Assembly: GCA_004151065.3 (NCBI GenBank)
Contig: NWUY0300015946.1
Location: 36,295 to 56,791 of the forward strand
Length of the DNA stretch: 20,497 nt
Direction: 5' to 3'
From: Larix sibirica
Taxonomy: Eukaryota > Streptophyta > Pinopsida > Pinales > Pinaceae
The translations under genes and the position numbers were made by a program. Below, piece by piece: positions 1 through 9,671 of the stretch. Numbering within the stretch: the stretch's first letter is position 1; each line of letters begins with the position of its first letter. The notes below the pieces were generated by a model, which saw only the letters and a program-made list of their open reading frames with translations, had not been told where the DNA came from and made no database searches.

Positions 1-310
1 ATGCAAGCTGTTTGATCCTCCTTTGCATTCTATTGCTTCTAGAGTCTCCATTCGAGATCCCAGTCCTCATTTTTTGAATAACATGTTTGGCATCTCCAAA
101 AACCATAAGCTTATTGATATTGAGTGTCGAGATAATCTCCATGGAGTGACATAAATCTAACCATTCAGCTTCGTTATTCATTTTCTTTCCTAGTCCCTGG
201 GCAAAGGAAATTATTTTATTTCCTCTTGGATCAAAGAGAATCCCTCCCACACCTTCCTCTCCTAGGTTTTCTCCGAAAGCCCCATCAAAGAAAACTGTGT
301 AACTTGAATG
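1..310 (-). other. RNase H domain at the C-terminus of LINE ORF2, truncated by window edge
   Basis: Read leftwards from about 310, the frame is open for about 100 codons to the window edge. It shows FFDGAFGENLGEEGVGG (first catalytic Asp in FDGA), GLGKKMNNEAEWLDLC (catalytic Glu in NEAE) and LMVFGDAKHVIQKM (third acidic residue in GDA). This is the plant-type RNase H (reverse-transcriptase-like family) that a subset of plant L1 lineages carry after zf-RVT. The final His/Asp part lies outside the window. This is the best preserved piece of the element. Just upstream (about 310-500) the same frame continues with one stop near 446. Confidence 0.9.
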
Positions 311-559
311 AGATTTCCACCATTGATTGAAATATGTGATGCATTTTCTAATTTCCCAATTAGAGCTATTCTTTTTTAGTTTGGACTGAAGAGAGCTCAC
401 CTTAACAAAGCTTTGGCACCATTGGAATTATTTCCAAGATAGAGCTTCATTATTAGGGAGGCGAACACCTTTGACTATGAGAAATTCATAAATAAAATTT
501 GACGCTTTGTAGGATACTCTGTTATGGTCTGGTTTCTTATTTTAAAAAATACTTCTATT

Positions 560-1110
560 TCTTTCCATCTATATCTGCAAGCACATATTCATTGGGAGCA
601 GTTTCCAAATTCGGGCCATACTAGGTTTATATTTCATTGCACCTCGAAAAAATTCTTCCACTTTTCTATCATGATTGTGACTTGCTTTGGAGCTTTTGAG
701 TCCTTCCAGAGAAACCCCAAGACAGATCCCCAAACCTGAAGTGTGAAAGCACATTCAAGAAAGAGGTGTTGGGCGTTCTTGACTGACTTCCTGCACAGTT
801 CACATCTGGAGGGGATTTATATACCTCTTTTCCTTAGGTTATCAACAGTTAGCAATTTATTGTGTGCAATAATCCAATAAAAGTAATTTATTTTAGGGAT
901 ACAATCATAATTCCAAACCTTTGTCCATATATTTTGAGTAGGATTTCCATTAGTGTTGGTTAGGATTTCATATCCTTCCTTTACTGAGTAATGGCGTACT
1001 CGACCCCAACCCATGTTGTCTTTGACCCTTAAGTTTATAGGTGCTTTCCCATGCAAGGACTTAATGAGAATAAGATAGATTTGCTTGAGATTATGTGGAA
1101 GATCCATCCT
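560..1110 (-). other. zf-RVT (zinc-binding in reverse transcriptase) region of LINE ORF2
   Basis: Typical plant-LINE sequence is seen in two frames. YSVKEGYEIL and WTKVWNYDCIPKINYFYW lie at about 870-1000, then NKLLTVDNLRKRG. After one stop, in a shifted frame, comes CELCRKSVKNAQHLFLECAF with LQVW at about 730-810, which matches the family pattern C-x2-C-x(n)-H-L-F-x2-C. Below this the frame shifts again into the IWKLLPMNMCLQI helix block at about 569-610. These frame changes are direct evidence of decay. The role of the domain is inferred from the family; it lies between RT and RNase H as expected. Confidence 0.85.
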
Positions 1111-1429
1111 CTGCCATCCTTCCCTGGCCCCTGTATTCCCTCAGATTGAGAGGTCTTTAAGCTTATGAATGCCTTTATTTTGCATCCAGAGTCTGATTTA
1201 TATTAGCTCTGGAATTGTGCTCAAAGGATTTTATACCATTATGTTATCCGTCCAAATATTGATTCTTTTCCCGTTTCCTGGAATCCAGTAAAGTTTGTCT
1301 TTTGTTAGACCAGTAGAGGAATATATAAGGTCCCAAGTGCAAGTGACTTTCCTTTCCAAAGGGTTATCCAGACAACTTAGACGTGATTTTCTTGTATATT
1401 TTTTCCTGATAACTTCCTTCCACCATTAT

Positions 1430-2730
1430 TTTTCCCCCGAACTTAACCTCCATGCTAGGTTAGCTCCTAAGGATTTGTTCATTAGCGCTGGTTCCCATAT
1501 TCCTAGGCCTCCTTTCTTTATGTTTTCCTTTACAATTGTCCAGTTGACTAAGTGAAATTTTCTACTTTGGGTTTTCCCTCCTTGCCATAGAAATTTCCTT
1601 ATCTCTATGCTAATGATGTTCATAACATTTTTGGGAGCCACTAAGATAGCGCCGGTGAAGATGGGATAGGAGGATAAGACTACTTTGGTCAGAGTGACTT
1701 TTCCTGCTAAGTTTACCCAACATGTTCCCCAAGAATGCATTTTGCTTTTTTATTTTTTGAATAATTGGGCTCCATAGAGAAGAAGTGGCCTTTTTAGGGA
1801 AATCGAGATTCCCAAGTACTTAAAGGAAGTCCAGTCGGTGCTTATCTTGAAATCTAGAGCAGTTTCCAAATTCTTATGGTTGTTATCCTGTAGTTCCAGC
1901 CATATATGTTTCTCTTACTACTATGTATTTTCCCTCATGAGGCTCTTAGGTAAATATCCAGAATGGATTTGAATCTTTTGGCAATCTGAACTGAAGCACT
2001 TCCCAATAAGATGGTGTCATCATCAAATTGAGCATGATTGATCGATTGAACTCCCCTTGTTATGACAAGCCCAAGAATTGATCCATTGGAGAGCGAGTGG
2101 TTGATTTTTCTGCTAAGGGAATCCTCCATGATAATATAAAAGAACGGGGAGAGAGGTAAACCCTGCCAAAGGCCACATGACAGATGAAAGAATGAAGTAG
2201 GTATTCTGTTCACTAAAGGAGAAATCTAGGGGGATTCAATACAGGCTTTGATCCATTTTATAAACGCCAAGGAGAACCCGAACCTTTCCAGAACAATGTA
2301 AATATATTCATGTCTAAATCTATCAAAAGCATTTTACATGTCAAGTTTGATGGCCATGCCCGAGTATTTGTTCTGACGTCTTGAATGGATCACCTCTTGA
2401 ACAAGGAGGATGTTGTCGTAGATTTTCCTTCCATAAATGAAACCACCTTGGTTTGGAGAAATTAAGTTAGGGAGGAGTCCTTTGTTTTGATTGGATATGA
2501 TCTTGTAGGAAGAATTGCAAAGGGATATTGGTCGGAATCTCCATATAGAGGTGGGATTCTTCTCCTTGGGAATTAAGGCAATAAAGGTGGAATTTTTTGC
2601 TCCTCCAATTCGTTCCCTCTTTCTGGTCCAATTTAGCATTATGATAAGATATTTCTTGATCAATGACCAACATATCCTGAAGAAATGAATAGTAAACCCA
2701 TCAGGCTAGGGAGCTTTGTCTGGATGGAGG
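1430..2730 (-). other. Reverse transcriptase domain of LINE ORF2
   Basis: From about 2725 leftwards, DKAP-stop-PDGF is the N-terminal RT block, followed by NSTFIALIPKE (about 2600) and RFRPISLCNSSYKII. Motif A is KLDM, then a stop at 2334-2336, then NAFDRF. GLWQGLPLSPFFYIIMEDSLSR (here cited in parts: GLWQG, PLSPF) is the fingers/palm block near 2150-2180. The polymerase box is AQFDDDTILLG, with FDDD at 2016-2027. Plant LINEs usually have FADD, so the two catalytic Asp are kept while the preceding Ala is Asp. The thumb/connection block follows at 1426-1740 (HSWGTCWVNLAGKVTL, FLWQGGK, KFHLVNW, GGLGIW, NKSLGANLAWRL). An additional stop lies near 2229. Confidence 0.93.
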
Positions 2731-3227
2731 GACCAAACAATTTTTCTGACTTCCTCCTCATAAATTGTTTCAAGAAGGTTTCTGTTGTTATCTTCAATGA
2801 TGAGTTTGGGGATATCTCAACTCATTTTCTCCATCTCCTCTCTAGATGTTTCTTCCTCATCTTGGTACAAGTGTTCAAAGTAGTTTTTGATTTCCTGCTT
2901 GATTCCTTGTTGTTTGTCTACTCTTTCTCCATTTTATTTTATCAATTCCAAGATTGTATTTTTTCTTTGCCTTTCCTTACATTGGGTATGAAAGATCTTT
3001 GTGTTTTTATCCCCTCCTTGTAACCACAGGCTTCTGGATAGCAATCTCCATTCTTCTTCTTCTTTTTCTGGTGAGTTCATGAATATTTTTGTCAAGCTCT
3101 TTTTCCTTGCTCAAAGTTTCTTCTCTGATTAGGGCTATCTCCATTTTAGTTTGAAGTTCTTCAAGTTATGCTTGAAATTTCTTTAATTTCGTTCCCGAGG
3201 CTTTATAATTCTGCTTTGCCCAGATTT

Positions 3228-4094
3228 TTAAGATTTTTTAACACTTTTTAATTTGGTTTCCCATATAAATCCAGGGGATCTTGGGACAAACCGACTCCAA
3301 ACGGATTTGAATTCCTCCATACATTCTTCACTTTCGAACCAGATACGGTTGAATCTAAAAGGTAGAGGACCACGATTCCCTACTATGACGAAGTGAAGGA
3401 AGATAGGCCGATGATCTGAAGTTGCAGAAACTAGAATTTTGGATTTTGGAATGGAAGGTTTCGACAAAAAGGAGGAATTTACCATAAATCTATCCAGCCT
3501 TGCCGCAATGTGTCCAGGGCCAATTCTCTTGTTGTTCCAAGTAAATTTCTATTTCTTTGGTTTGATATCTATTAGGTTCCACGAGATTTGCAAATCTTCC
3601 AGATTCTCCCCAAAGGGTTATCTTATTTTTGTCCCTCCTCTTCGCTCATCAGCAGAGATGGTGACATTAAATCCCCCAACTAGAATACAAGGAATATTTT
3701 CTCTACCTTGTCACTGTGCCATTAAAAGGATCTAAAAAATTTCTTTTCGTCCTATTAATGTAGGTCCATAGATGTTTCCCACCCAAATTTGTTCACTTTT
3801 GAGAAGATCTTCCAATTCAACAAAAATCCAATGCCTATTAGCCATGAATGAATGACATTTGTAAATACATTTACTCCACCAAGTGATGAGGCCACCAGAA
3901 GCTCCTGTAGCCCTCACAACTTTCCCGTCACTATTTGTCCAAGCCTTATTCATGGTACAAATGATGTCTTCCTCTTGCATTTTAGTCTCCTGGATCAAGA
4001 AGATTGTATTGTTTTTCAGTTTTTTGATTCTTCTAATTGCTTCTATTTTTTGCTTCCCTCCTAATCATCTACAGTTCTACGAGACTATTTTCAT
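3228..4094 (-). other. Endonuclease (APE/exonuclease III fold) domain of LINE ORF2
   Basis: The N-terminal motif with NCR and the QETKM motif (the family's catalytic Asn and Glu) are visible at about 4077 and 3990. GNIYGP lies near 3765, a RRGGTKIR block near 3630, IAARLDRFMV near 3490 and TSDHRPI near 3405 (the conserved C-terminal SDH). The motif that is normally G-D-F-N reads G-G-F-N at about 3668-3679, so a catalytic/metal-site Asp is missing. In-frame stops lie at the start of the domain and in the middle (for example after TKIR and after KPKK). The domain identity is certain from motif order; activity is lost. Confidence 0.9.
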
Positions 4095-5394
4095 TATTTC
4101 CCGAGTGTATGGGTTGTGACCTTTTCCTTCTTTTCATCTGTTGCGTCTTGAATCTTCTTTCCATTTGAGAGTATATTTATGTGCTGATCTAAGTTGGTTT
4201 GCTTACCCGTCGCTTTTTTTCTAGCTACTTCCTATTCCCTCAGTGTTTTGTTAAGCTTTATCCCTTTTTTGGATTATGGTTCCATCTCTTCCTCCCTGCT
4301 TTCTGAGGTATCTTCCATGTTTACCTTGGCCCTTGATCTGGTGACTGAACCCCCTGAAATGTTAGAGGTTTCATTTCTTGTTTCTTCGATTTGATGAATA
4401 GGTATGTCTGAATATCCTTTTTCTTCTTCTTCTTTATCATTGTTTCCCAATGGAGCTTCATTGTCTTTAATTTCTTTATTTCTTTGTGACAGACCTTTCT
4501 CATCCTCTTTGTCTTCATTGGAGAGGGCTTGGAACTGATTTGTACCACCCTTATTTTTATTGGGGGACTGAGGGGGGTTTTTATTTATAACTGATTTGGC
4601 TCCTTTCTTCCTTGAAACCTCATTCCATTGCCCCCCTTGGGTTTCTTCAGCTTCCTATTGTTTCTTTTTGGGGCAGAGTTTTGCAAAGTGTCCGTATTCA
4701 TGGAAAACTTTACATTTGAATGGGATTTTTTCATAATCCCTCCATTGAAATATTTATGGCTTCCGACAGTCCTTTCTCTACATCTACTTCGACACAGATT
4801 CTTGCACATGAGAACATAGGAGGTCTAGGCTCTGATTTGTCTATATATTTCCCCAAGAAGTTCCCAATCACTTTTAAATATTCATCATTCTAGCAATGGA
4901 GTGGAAGATGTGGGAGCTTGACCCAAACTGGAACCACAGAGGGAATGTATTTTTCTGGGTTGAAGGAAAGGTCCCATTTGTTAATGTACATTCCTCGCGG
5001 ATCTATAAAGTAAGGCCCATTCCTGAAAATCAAGTCCCGATCTTTTTTTTTTCAAAAGAGAATACGAAGAAACCCTTTCCGTGGAAAATTTGTTGGGCCT
5101 CACCCTATATTAAGGGCCGCCAATTTTTGTTCAGCCATGCCTCAATAGCTCGGGGGGACGGACATATACCAATGAAATTCCCAACCAAACCTTTTTCTGA
5201 AAGTGCTACGGCTTTACATTTGGACGCAGTGGACAAAAGTTTGACCTCGGGGATATCTGTTTTCTTGACAAATTTGGATTCATTTGCAGGAGCCAACTTG
5301 TTGGTAGCTGGTTGAGAGGAAACCACTCTACGTAAGCGTCAGAAAGGGGGAGGCTCCGCTCTTCCAGGCCCGGATCCGTCGAGGGAGGATCCAT
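4094..5394 (-). pseudogene. LINE ORF1 (DUF4283-like / CCHC zinc-knuckle RNA-binding protein), broken
   Basis: In plant L1 elements ORF1 is the RNA-binding protein that packages the element RNA. The DUF4283-like region is readable at about 4880-5330, with stretches such as LVGNFIGICPSPRAIEAW, an IDPRGMYINKWDLSF block and VPVWVKLPHLPLHC. A CCHC knuckle follows at 4673-4714 (KCKVFHEYGHFAKLC), in which the second Cys is replaced by Phe (codon 4703-4705). The tail is polar and acidic/lysine-rich, with a WNEVSRKK block and an FQALSNE block. Breaks seen: an in-frame TAG at 5105-5107, a frame change at a run of ten A at about 5043-5052, further stops just after the knuckle and in the tail, and a frame offset near the proposed ATG at 5394. 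The frame ends at TAA 4094-4096, whose last base is the A of the ORF2 start. The start is uncertain because the N-terminal reading frame shifts between 5326 and 5394. Confidence 0.85.
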
Positions 5395-5462
5395 GGAAAA
5401 AGGATCGCGCTAGACCCTTGTACCATAAACCCTAGCTCCATTCACCGCTTTAGCAGATAAAC

Positions 5463-6283
5463 TGAGTTGGTGGAACATATTAAATTCTACTACTATTGAA
5501 AATCTAAAACTGGGGGTATTAGAATCTAGAGTTTTATCATTATTTTATTGTAAAGGAAGTTGAGCTACTCTCCTAGATAAGAGAGTTTCTTCCTCATTCA
5601 GTTTTGATGTTTGGATTTGGGGGAGAAATCCCACCAAGAATTATGAAATATCTCTTGGTGCTTATGGATGGTTGATGCCAACGCTATGATGCAGATGTCT
5701 TACTAATGTTTTGGTTTATTCTTGGATCAACAATTGATGCTATTTTGGGATGATTTTCAAGTAAGCTCTTTAATTTGTAAGGTTAATTTTTTTAATTGTG
5801 GGTGAATTGTTGGTGTGTTCTCAACTCTAGATTGTATGCCTAGGATTCCATTTTTGAAGTATATTATGCCAAAAGTAGTATTGAAGATACCACTCCAATT
5901 ATTCCTTTGTAGATCCTTCTTGGATTTGGTAGGGATTGGCATTCAAGCCCTAACTATTCTTTGATGCTAGCAAGCTGCTCTTCACTATCCTCGATTGACC
6001 CCATTTTCCCATATAATAAAACATTGGTCTCTAATCCCTTCATCACCATAATAGTTCACTTTCATAAAACCTTGTTTTACTAAGGTTACTATTCGAATTC
6101 ACCTCGTGCTTCATTGATAAATTCTAGTAATCATATTTAGGGACTCCTCCCTTGAGATACAGAAGAGATAGGATAAAGAGTATAAGAGATTTAGTGAGGC
6201 GACAATGTCCCCCTCTTAGTTATCCAAAAACTATCATTAATTTTAGGAATTTTAATCTCAAGATGCTAGTTTGCGTGGTAACA
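5463..6283 (+). repeat. 5' LTR
   Basis: Homologous to 9672-10494 over almost its full length, including the blocks around GTAAAGGAAGTTGAGCT, TTTGGATTTGGGGGAGAAAT, TTGGTAGGGATTGGCATTCA and CTCAAGATG. The first 70-80 bases align poorly with the other LTR apart from GTTGGTGGA, so the left boundary is approximate. The right boundary GTGGTAACA is shared. The TATA-like site reads TAGATAAG here (5574-5581) against TATATAAG in the 3' LTR, so the promoter of this copy has probably decayed. Confidence 0.88.
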
Positions 6284-6286
6284 ATT

Positions 6287-6304
6287 TGGTTCCACTGCCA
6301 TGGA
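6287..6304 (+). other. Decayed primer-binding site, tRNA-Asp type
   Basis: TGGTTCCACTGCCATGGA starts four bases after the 5' LTR ends (GTAACA, then ATT). It matches the site complementary to the 3' end of plant tRNA-Asp, as used by Athila/Tat Ty3-gypsy elements, at 12 of 18 positions by my comparison. Several of the differences are C-to-T or G-to-A, as expected after cytosine methylation and deamination. The placement directly after the LTR is the strongest support. Confidence 0.6.
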
Positions 6305-6756
6305 TAAAATCCATTTCTCGGATTTGTAGTCTTGTTACATATGACATCTATGAGTACATATTTTTTAATATCCTTTGCTCATATGGAAACTCCATGAAGG
6401 GACAAAGGCATTGTTCCTTTGTATATTTTGAAGGTTTGTTGTCTGTAGGTTGAAGAGAGCAACATTGTGAAGGCATTGAATATTCACCTTGGTGACTCCA
6501 GACTTTGATATTTGGTATGAGGTATGATTGATTGCATTTGTATATTTATTGAAGAAATATTGACAAAGCATCTATGGGATAAATTGGCCTTTTCATGTAT
6601 TCTGGGGGCTCCACATGAATTTCCTTTGCAAACATGGAAGGAGCATGCTCCATTAAGGTTTCATGGAAACCCTCTTGAAGCTTCAAAATTATTGGCAACC
6701 ATTCATTAATTTTCTTGCATATTTTGACATAATACATAATGATGTCATGATGAGGA

Positions 6757-7512
6757 TGTTGTCATATTCATGGAAAGGGAAACATATATGGGATTGGTAC
6801 TAGAGTTTTATCCCTAAATCAATATGCTTTGTTTCCATATTTCATCAAGGTTTTTCAAGAGGATTGGTGTGAAATATTTTTCTATTTTGTTCATTGGGAT
6901 CATGTGTCAGTTGATATTCATTCTAAGATTAAAAGACAATGTGATGTTTTGAAGCCTGCATATAAAGATAATTTCTCACTTTTTGGTAAATGGAAGGACA
7001 AAGAAAAAGTAGCACAGACATTGGAAAGACACATCAAAGAAAACTATGATGCATATATGTTTGATGAAGTTTTCTCATTTCATGTCCCTATCGTGTTTGG
7101 ACATGAAGAGGATAAGGTTGAAAAAATTATTGAGGATGATGTTTTATCCTCTCACAAGGAAGGTATTGCAGATTTGAAAATGGAAGGCAGTGAAGACATT
7201 CAAGATCTTGTTGTGTCCCTTCAAGAAGAACAAAATGATGAAAACCTTTCTCTTATCTCCCTTGAACACCAAACACAAGAAGGAAGTGATGTTGAAGAAA
7301 TCCCTCAAGTACATGAAGCACCTCAAGTTTCCCTTGAAGATCAAGAAGAGTCCATGCATGTTGAAAAAACACCTCGTGACTCCATTTTCCTTGATGGAGA
7401 ATTCCGTTAAGGCATCCAACACAATAATGAAGAACAACATGCCCAAGAAGAAGATCATGAAGAAAAACTTGTCAAAGAAGAATCCCTTGAAGGTATTGGT
7501 GTTAAGACCTAG
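6757..7512 (+). pseudogene. Acidic protein remnant of the LTR element interior (unrecognised)
   Basis: An open frame of 218 codons runs from 6757 to the stop at 7408-7410 and stays open for another 33 codons to TAG 7510-7512. The first part (about 6757-7080) is of mixed composition with aromatic residues (FPYFIKVFQEDWCEIFFYFV), a lysine-rich stretch and DAYMFDEVF. The rest (about 7090-7510) is very rich in Glu, Asp and Gln with repeated phrases such as VSLQEEQND, ISLEHQTQE, VSLEDQEES and EEQHAQEEDHEE. No ATG lies near the start of the open frame; the first good in-frame one is at about 7057. There is no zinc knuckle, DTG protease or RT motif. It may be the remains of a gag-like or lineage-specific extra ORF. 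I do not recognise the family. Confidence 0.5.
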
Positions 7513-7628
7513 TTTGCAAAGACACTTATTCCACTCATCATGAAGACAAGGGTTTGGTTAGTTTTTTTTCTCAAAATTTTGGAATTTTTGAAACATCTTG
7601 TGATGGTTTTGAGAAATGAAATGATGAG

Positions 7629-7896
7629 GGCAAACCCTTATTTGATTATATGTTTGAGGATATTTTTGATATTATGGATGATGATTTCCTAAAAGTAATG
7701 CATGCTTGTAATGAATTCTTGAAGATATTTTGGTGATCTTGCTTATGATACTTCTCGTGCAGAAAGTGATGAATATTTCTAGCCATATGAACATTATAGT
7801 ATTACAAATTTGGAGCAAGAAGAAGATGTTTTTGATGCAGATATAGGGCATCCTAGTTTGCCCTCTTCTAGGGTATATCATGAGCCATCATTTTAA
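7629..7896 (+). pseudogene. Second acidic frame remnant in LTR element interior
   Basis: Coding-like composition continues after a stop-rich gap of about 120 bp. From 7629 the frame reads GKPLFDYMFEDIFDIMDDD and on to LKIFW. At about 7732 it passes to another frame reading GDLAYDTSRAESDEYF, then TAG (7780-7782), then PYEHYSITNLEQEEDVFDAD and a short tail to TAA 7894-7896. It shares the Asp/Glu bias of the preceding remnant, so both are probably parts of one original protein broken by stops and frameshifts. The family is unrecognised. Confidence 0.35.
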
Positions 7897-9671
7897 ACCA
7901 TCTTCTTCATATATTATTTCAAGTTTGTGACATCGAGAAGATGATGTCTTGTTTGCGGGTTTGGAACAACTTTTTTTTCCTCTTCAAGAATAATCTTGGG
8001 GTAGTTTTGTTTTCCCTCTTCTAGGGAAAATGTGGGACATCATTCCCAACTAGGTTTCCTAGAGATTGATGTTGATATTGATGATGATTTGGGGCAGCAA
8101 TAAGGTACTGTTTATGCACATTCAATGGCAGCACTATGGTGGAAACATTTACATCAGTCCTATCCAATCTTGGATAGAAGGAGTTTGTAAAAATGGTTGC
8201 CTTCATTGGAAAGTGTTTGAATATTTGGATCACTTTTCAAATGTCTAAGTTCTCATGTAGTTTTTTCAGTCCTATTTCCATGGAAATTTCAACAAGTATA
8301 CATTTTATGAATGATGTTGTCTTATCTTGGCCATCAACAAGGAGAAGGGAAGAATACATATCATGAAGAGATACTAAGTTGCCTTAATTGGATATTTGAT
8401 TTTTCCTATCATGCATTTTTCATTTGCTAGAGTATGTAGGTAGGAAAATGAACACACTCTTGCATGATCATTATAGTATATTGATGTGTTTTTGGCCTTG
8501 ATGGATCACACCTTTTATTTATTTTTAAATGAAGTGATGTCATGTTTGGTTTTCATGCATTAATGGTCATGGATGTCAAGTGCATTGTAGAGATTATGTG
8601 GTTCTCATGCACTCCAAAAAGGAGCACATGTACAACAATTGGATCCAGATGTCACTCCCCATTTTGTATGGATGTCCACATGTGAATTTTATCACATTTT
8701 CAATAGGGGGTTACATCTTGATGGAGATTTGGATGACCTAGTATTTATGTATTTATGCTTGTTGAGGATTTTTCCTGTGGAATGTTCTTGATCCTTGACA
8801 CATAGATGGCATCACAACACTTTTGGGTATCATCTCTAGTTGAGCACCCTCCTTGTTTCTCTTGTGGCACGTGTGGTGGCATTTTAGTGGCTTGTAGATG
8901 GGGCCATCCATTTCCTTGTGTGTTGGTTATGGATTGTGGACACTTGTTATTGAGTTGGATGCTACTATTTTTTATTGATGGTCTCCTTGGTTCATGGATT
9001 GATGAGTTGGCATGGAGGTTGGGGTTTGGTTCTTATTTGGATATTCATTGCACACATGTTGAGGCTCTTCCCTAGTTGATGGAGTATTGCAAATATATCT
9101 ATTTTTTGGTTGAGCATTTGACCTCTTGATGTATGGAAGCAACCTCTAGCATTTATTGAGTTGTTCTACATTCATTAGATGCACACCCAACCTTTGGAGG
9201 GTTGTTTGCACAATCATCCTGTCCATTTTGTATTATATGTTTTTGGAGGGGTGTCCTAGCTTTGGGAGCAATTATATTTTGGTAGAGCGCCAAGAATTGT
9301 GCCATATCAACGCCATTAGATATAGAGTGGCCAAGAGATTTCATAAAAGCGTCTATAATAGAAAATCAGATAAACATTGAGGAAGTTAGCGAACCCAAAA
9401 CTATCATTTAAAGAGTCACATCATATTTTGGTGCGCTTTCCCTTTTTAGCCTTTTCATGGAGAGGGTTCACCCTATTTGAGTAAGTGATCCACCTTTTGA
9501 GGCCTTTTTATTGGATTGATACCTTTGGAGAGCCTTTAGAGGTTAGGTTTAAATTATTTTTGTCATTATTCAGTCACATTTGATGGATGCACCACCCTAT
9601 TAGGGCCTTGTGTATATTTGACATTTTGCATGTTGCATTGAACGCCACATACTATGGATCTAGTTAGAGTT
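7897..9671 (+). other. Interior of LTR element without recognisable gene
   Basis: About 1.8 kb between the acidic remnants and the 3' LTR. I see no protease, RT, RNase H, integrase or chromodomain motif on either strand. Longer open stretches (8806-9075 plus, 9153-9344 minus) have no family signature and start or stop arbitrarily. The absence of a pol region is the main reason to call the element non-autonomous. Nothing like a clear polypurine tract precedes 9672. Confidence 0.6.

Larger units (their letters stand above)
1..4094 (-). pseudogene. LINE ORF2 (endonuclease-reverse transcriptase-RNase H polyprotein), broken and cut by window edge
   Basis: ORF2 of L1-type LINEs nicks target DNA and reverse-transcribes the element RNA at the nick. 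It opens at ATG 4094 with MKIVS, stop, NCR, stop, LGGKQKIEAIRR. The two stops lie where plant LINEs usually have Trp and Gly. The domains follow in the expected order towards base 1: endonuclease (about 3228-4094), RT (about 1430-2730), zf-RVT (about 560-1110) and RNase H (about 1-310). Stops and frame changes occur throughout, so no functional polyprotein can be made. The C-terminal end is outside the window. Nearly every base from 4094 to 1 is accounted for by this reading frame, which explains the many short minus-strand ORFs here. Confidence 0.92.
1..5462 (-). mobile_element. Decayed plant L1-type LINE (non-LTR retrotransposon), 3' end beyond window
   Basis: Read on the minus strand, this stretch gives the full plant L1 order: ORF1 with a DUF4283-like region and zinc knuckle, then ORF2 with an APE-type endonuclease, reverse transcriptase, zf-RVT and RNase H. 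ORF1 starts near 5394 and ORF2 near 4094; the RNase H region runs off the window at base 1, so the 3' UTR and tail are not seen. Reading frames are recovered only across many stops and some frameshifts, so the copy is dead. The 5' limit is set where the neighbouring LTR begins (5463), leaving only about 70 bp of possible 5' UTR; the true 5' end could lie a little to the left or be cut off by the LTR element. The assignment to LINE rests on several collinear domain motifs and is firm. Confidence 0.92.

Noticed and set aside
524-739. Plus-strand open frame (and other plus-strand frames at 1295-1555, 2685-3023, 3439-3735, 3852-4119, 4896-5315)
   Set aside because: They lie opposite the LINE ORFs, whose minus-strand frames carry clear domain motifs; the plus-strand peptides have none.
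7190-7543. Lysine/leucine-rich plus-strand frame, and the minus-strand frame at 7144-7458
   Set aside because: Both are out-of-frame readings of the GAA/CAA-rich acidic remnant; composition follows from the codon bias of the overlapping frame.
8806-9075. Cys/Trp-rich 89-codon open frame in the LTR element interior
   Set aside because: No zinc-finger spacing or family motif, and it sits in otherwise stop-rich DNA; most likely chance.
9153-9344. Minus-strand 63-codon frame near the 3' LTR
   Set aside because: No recognisable motif and no conserved context; overlapped by an equally long plus-strand frame.
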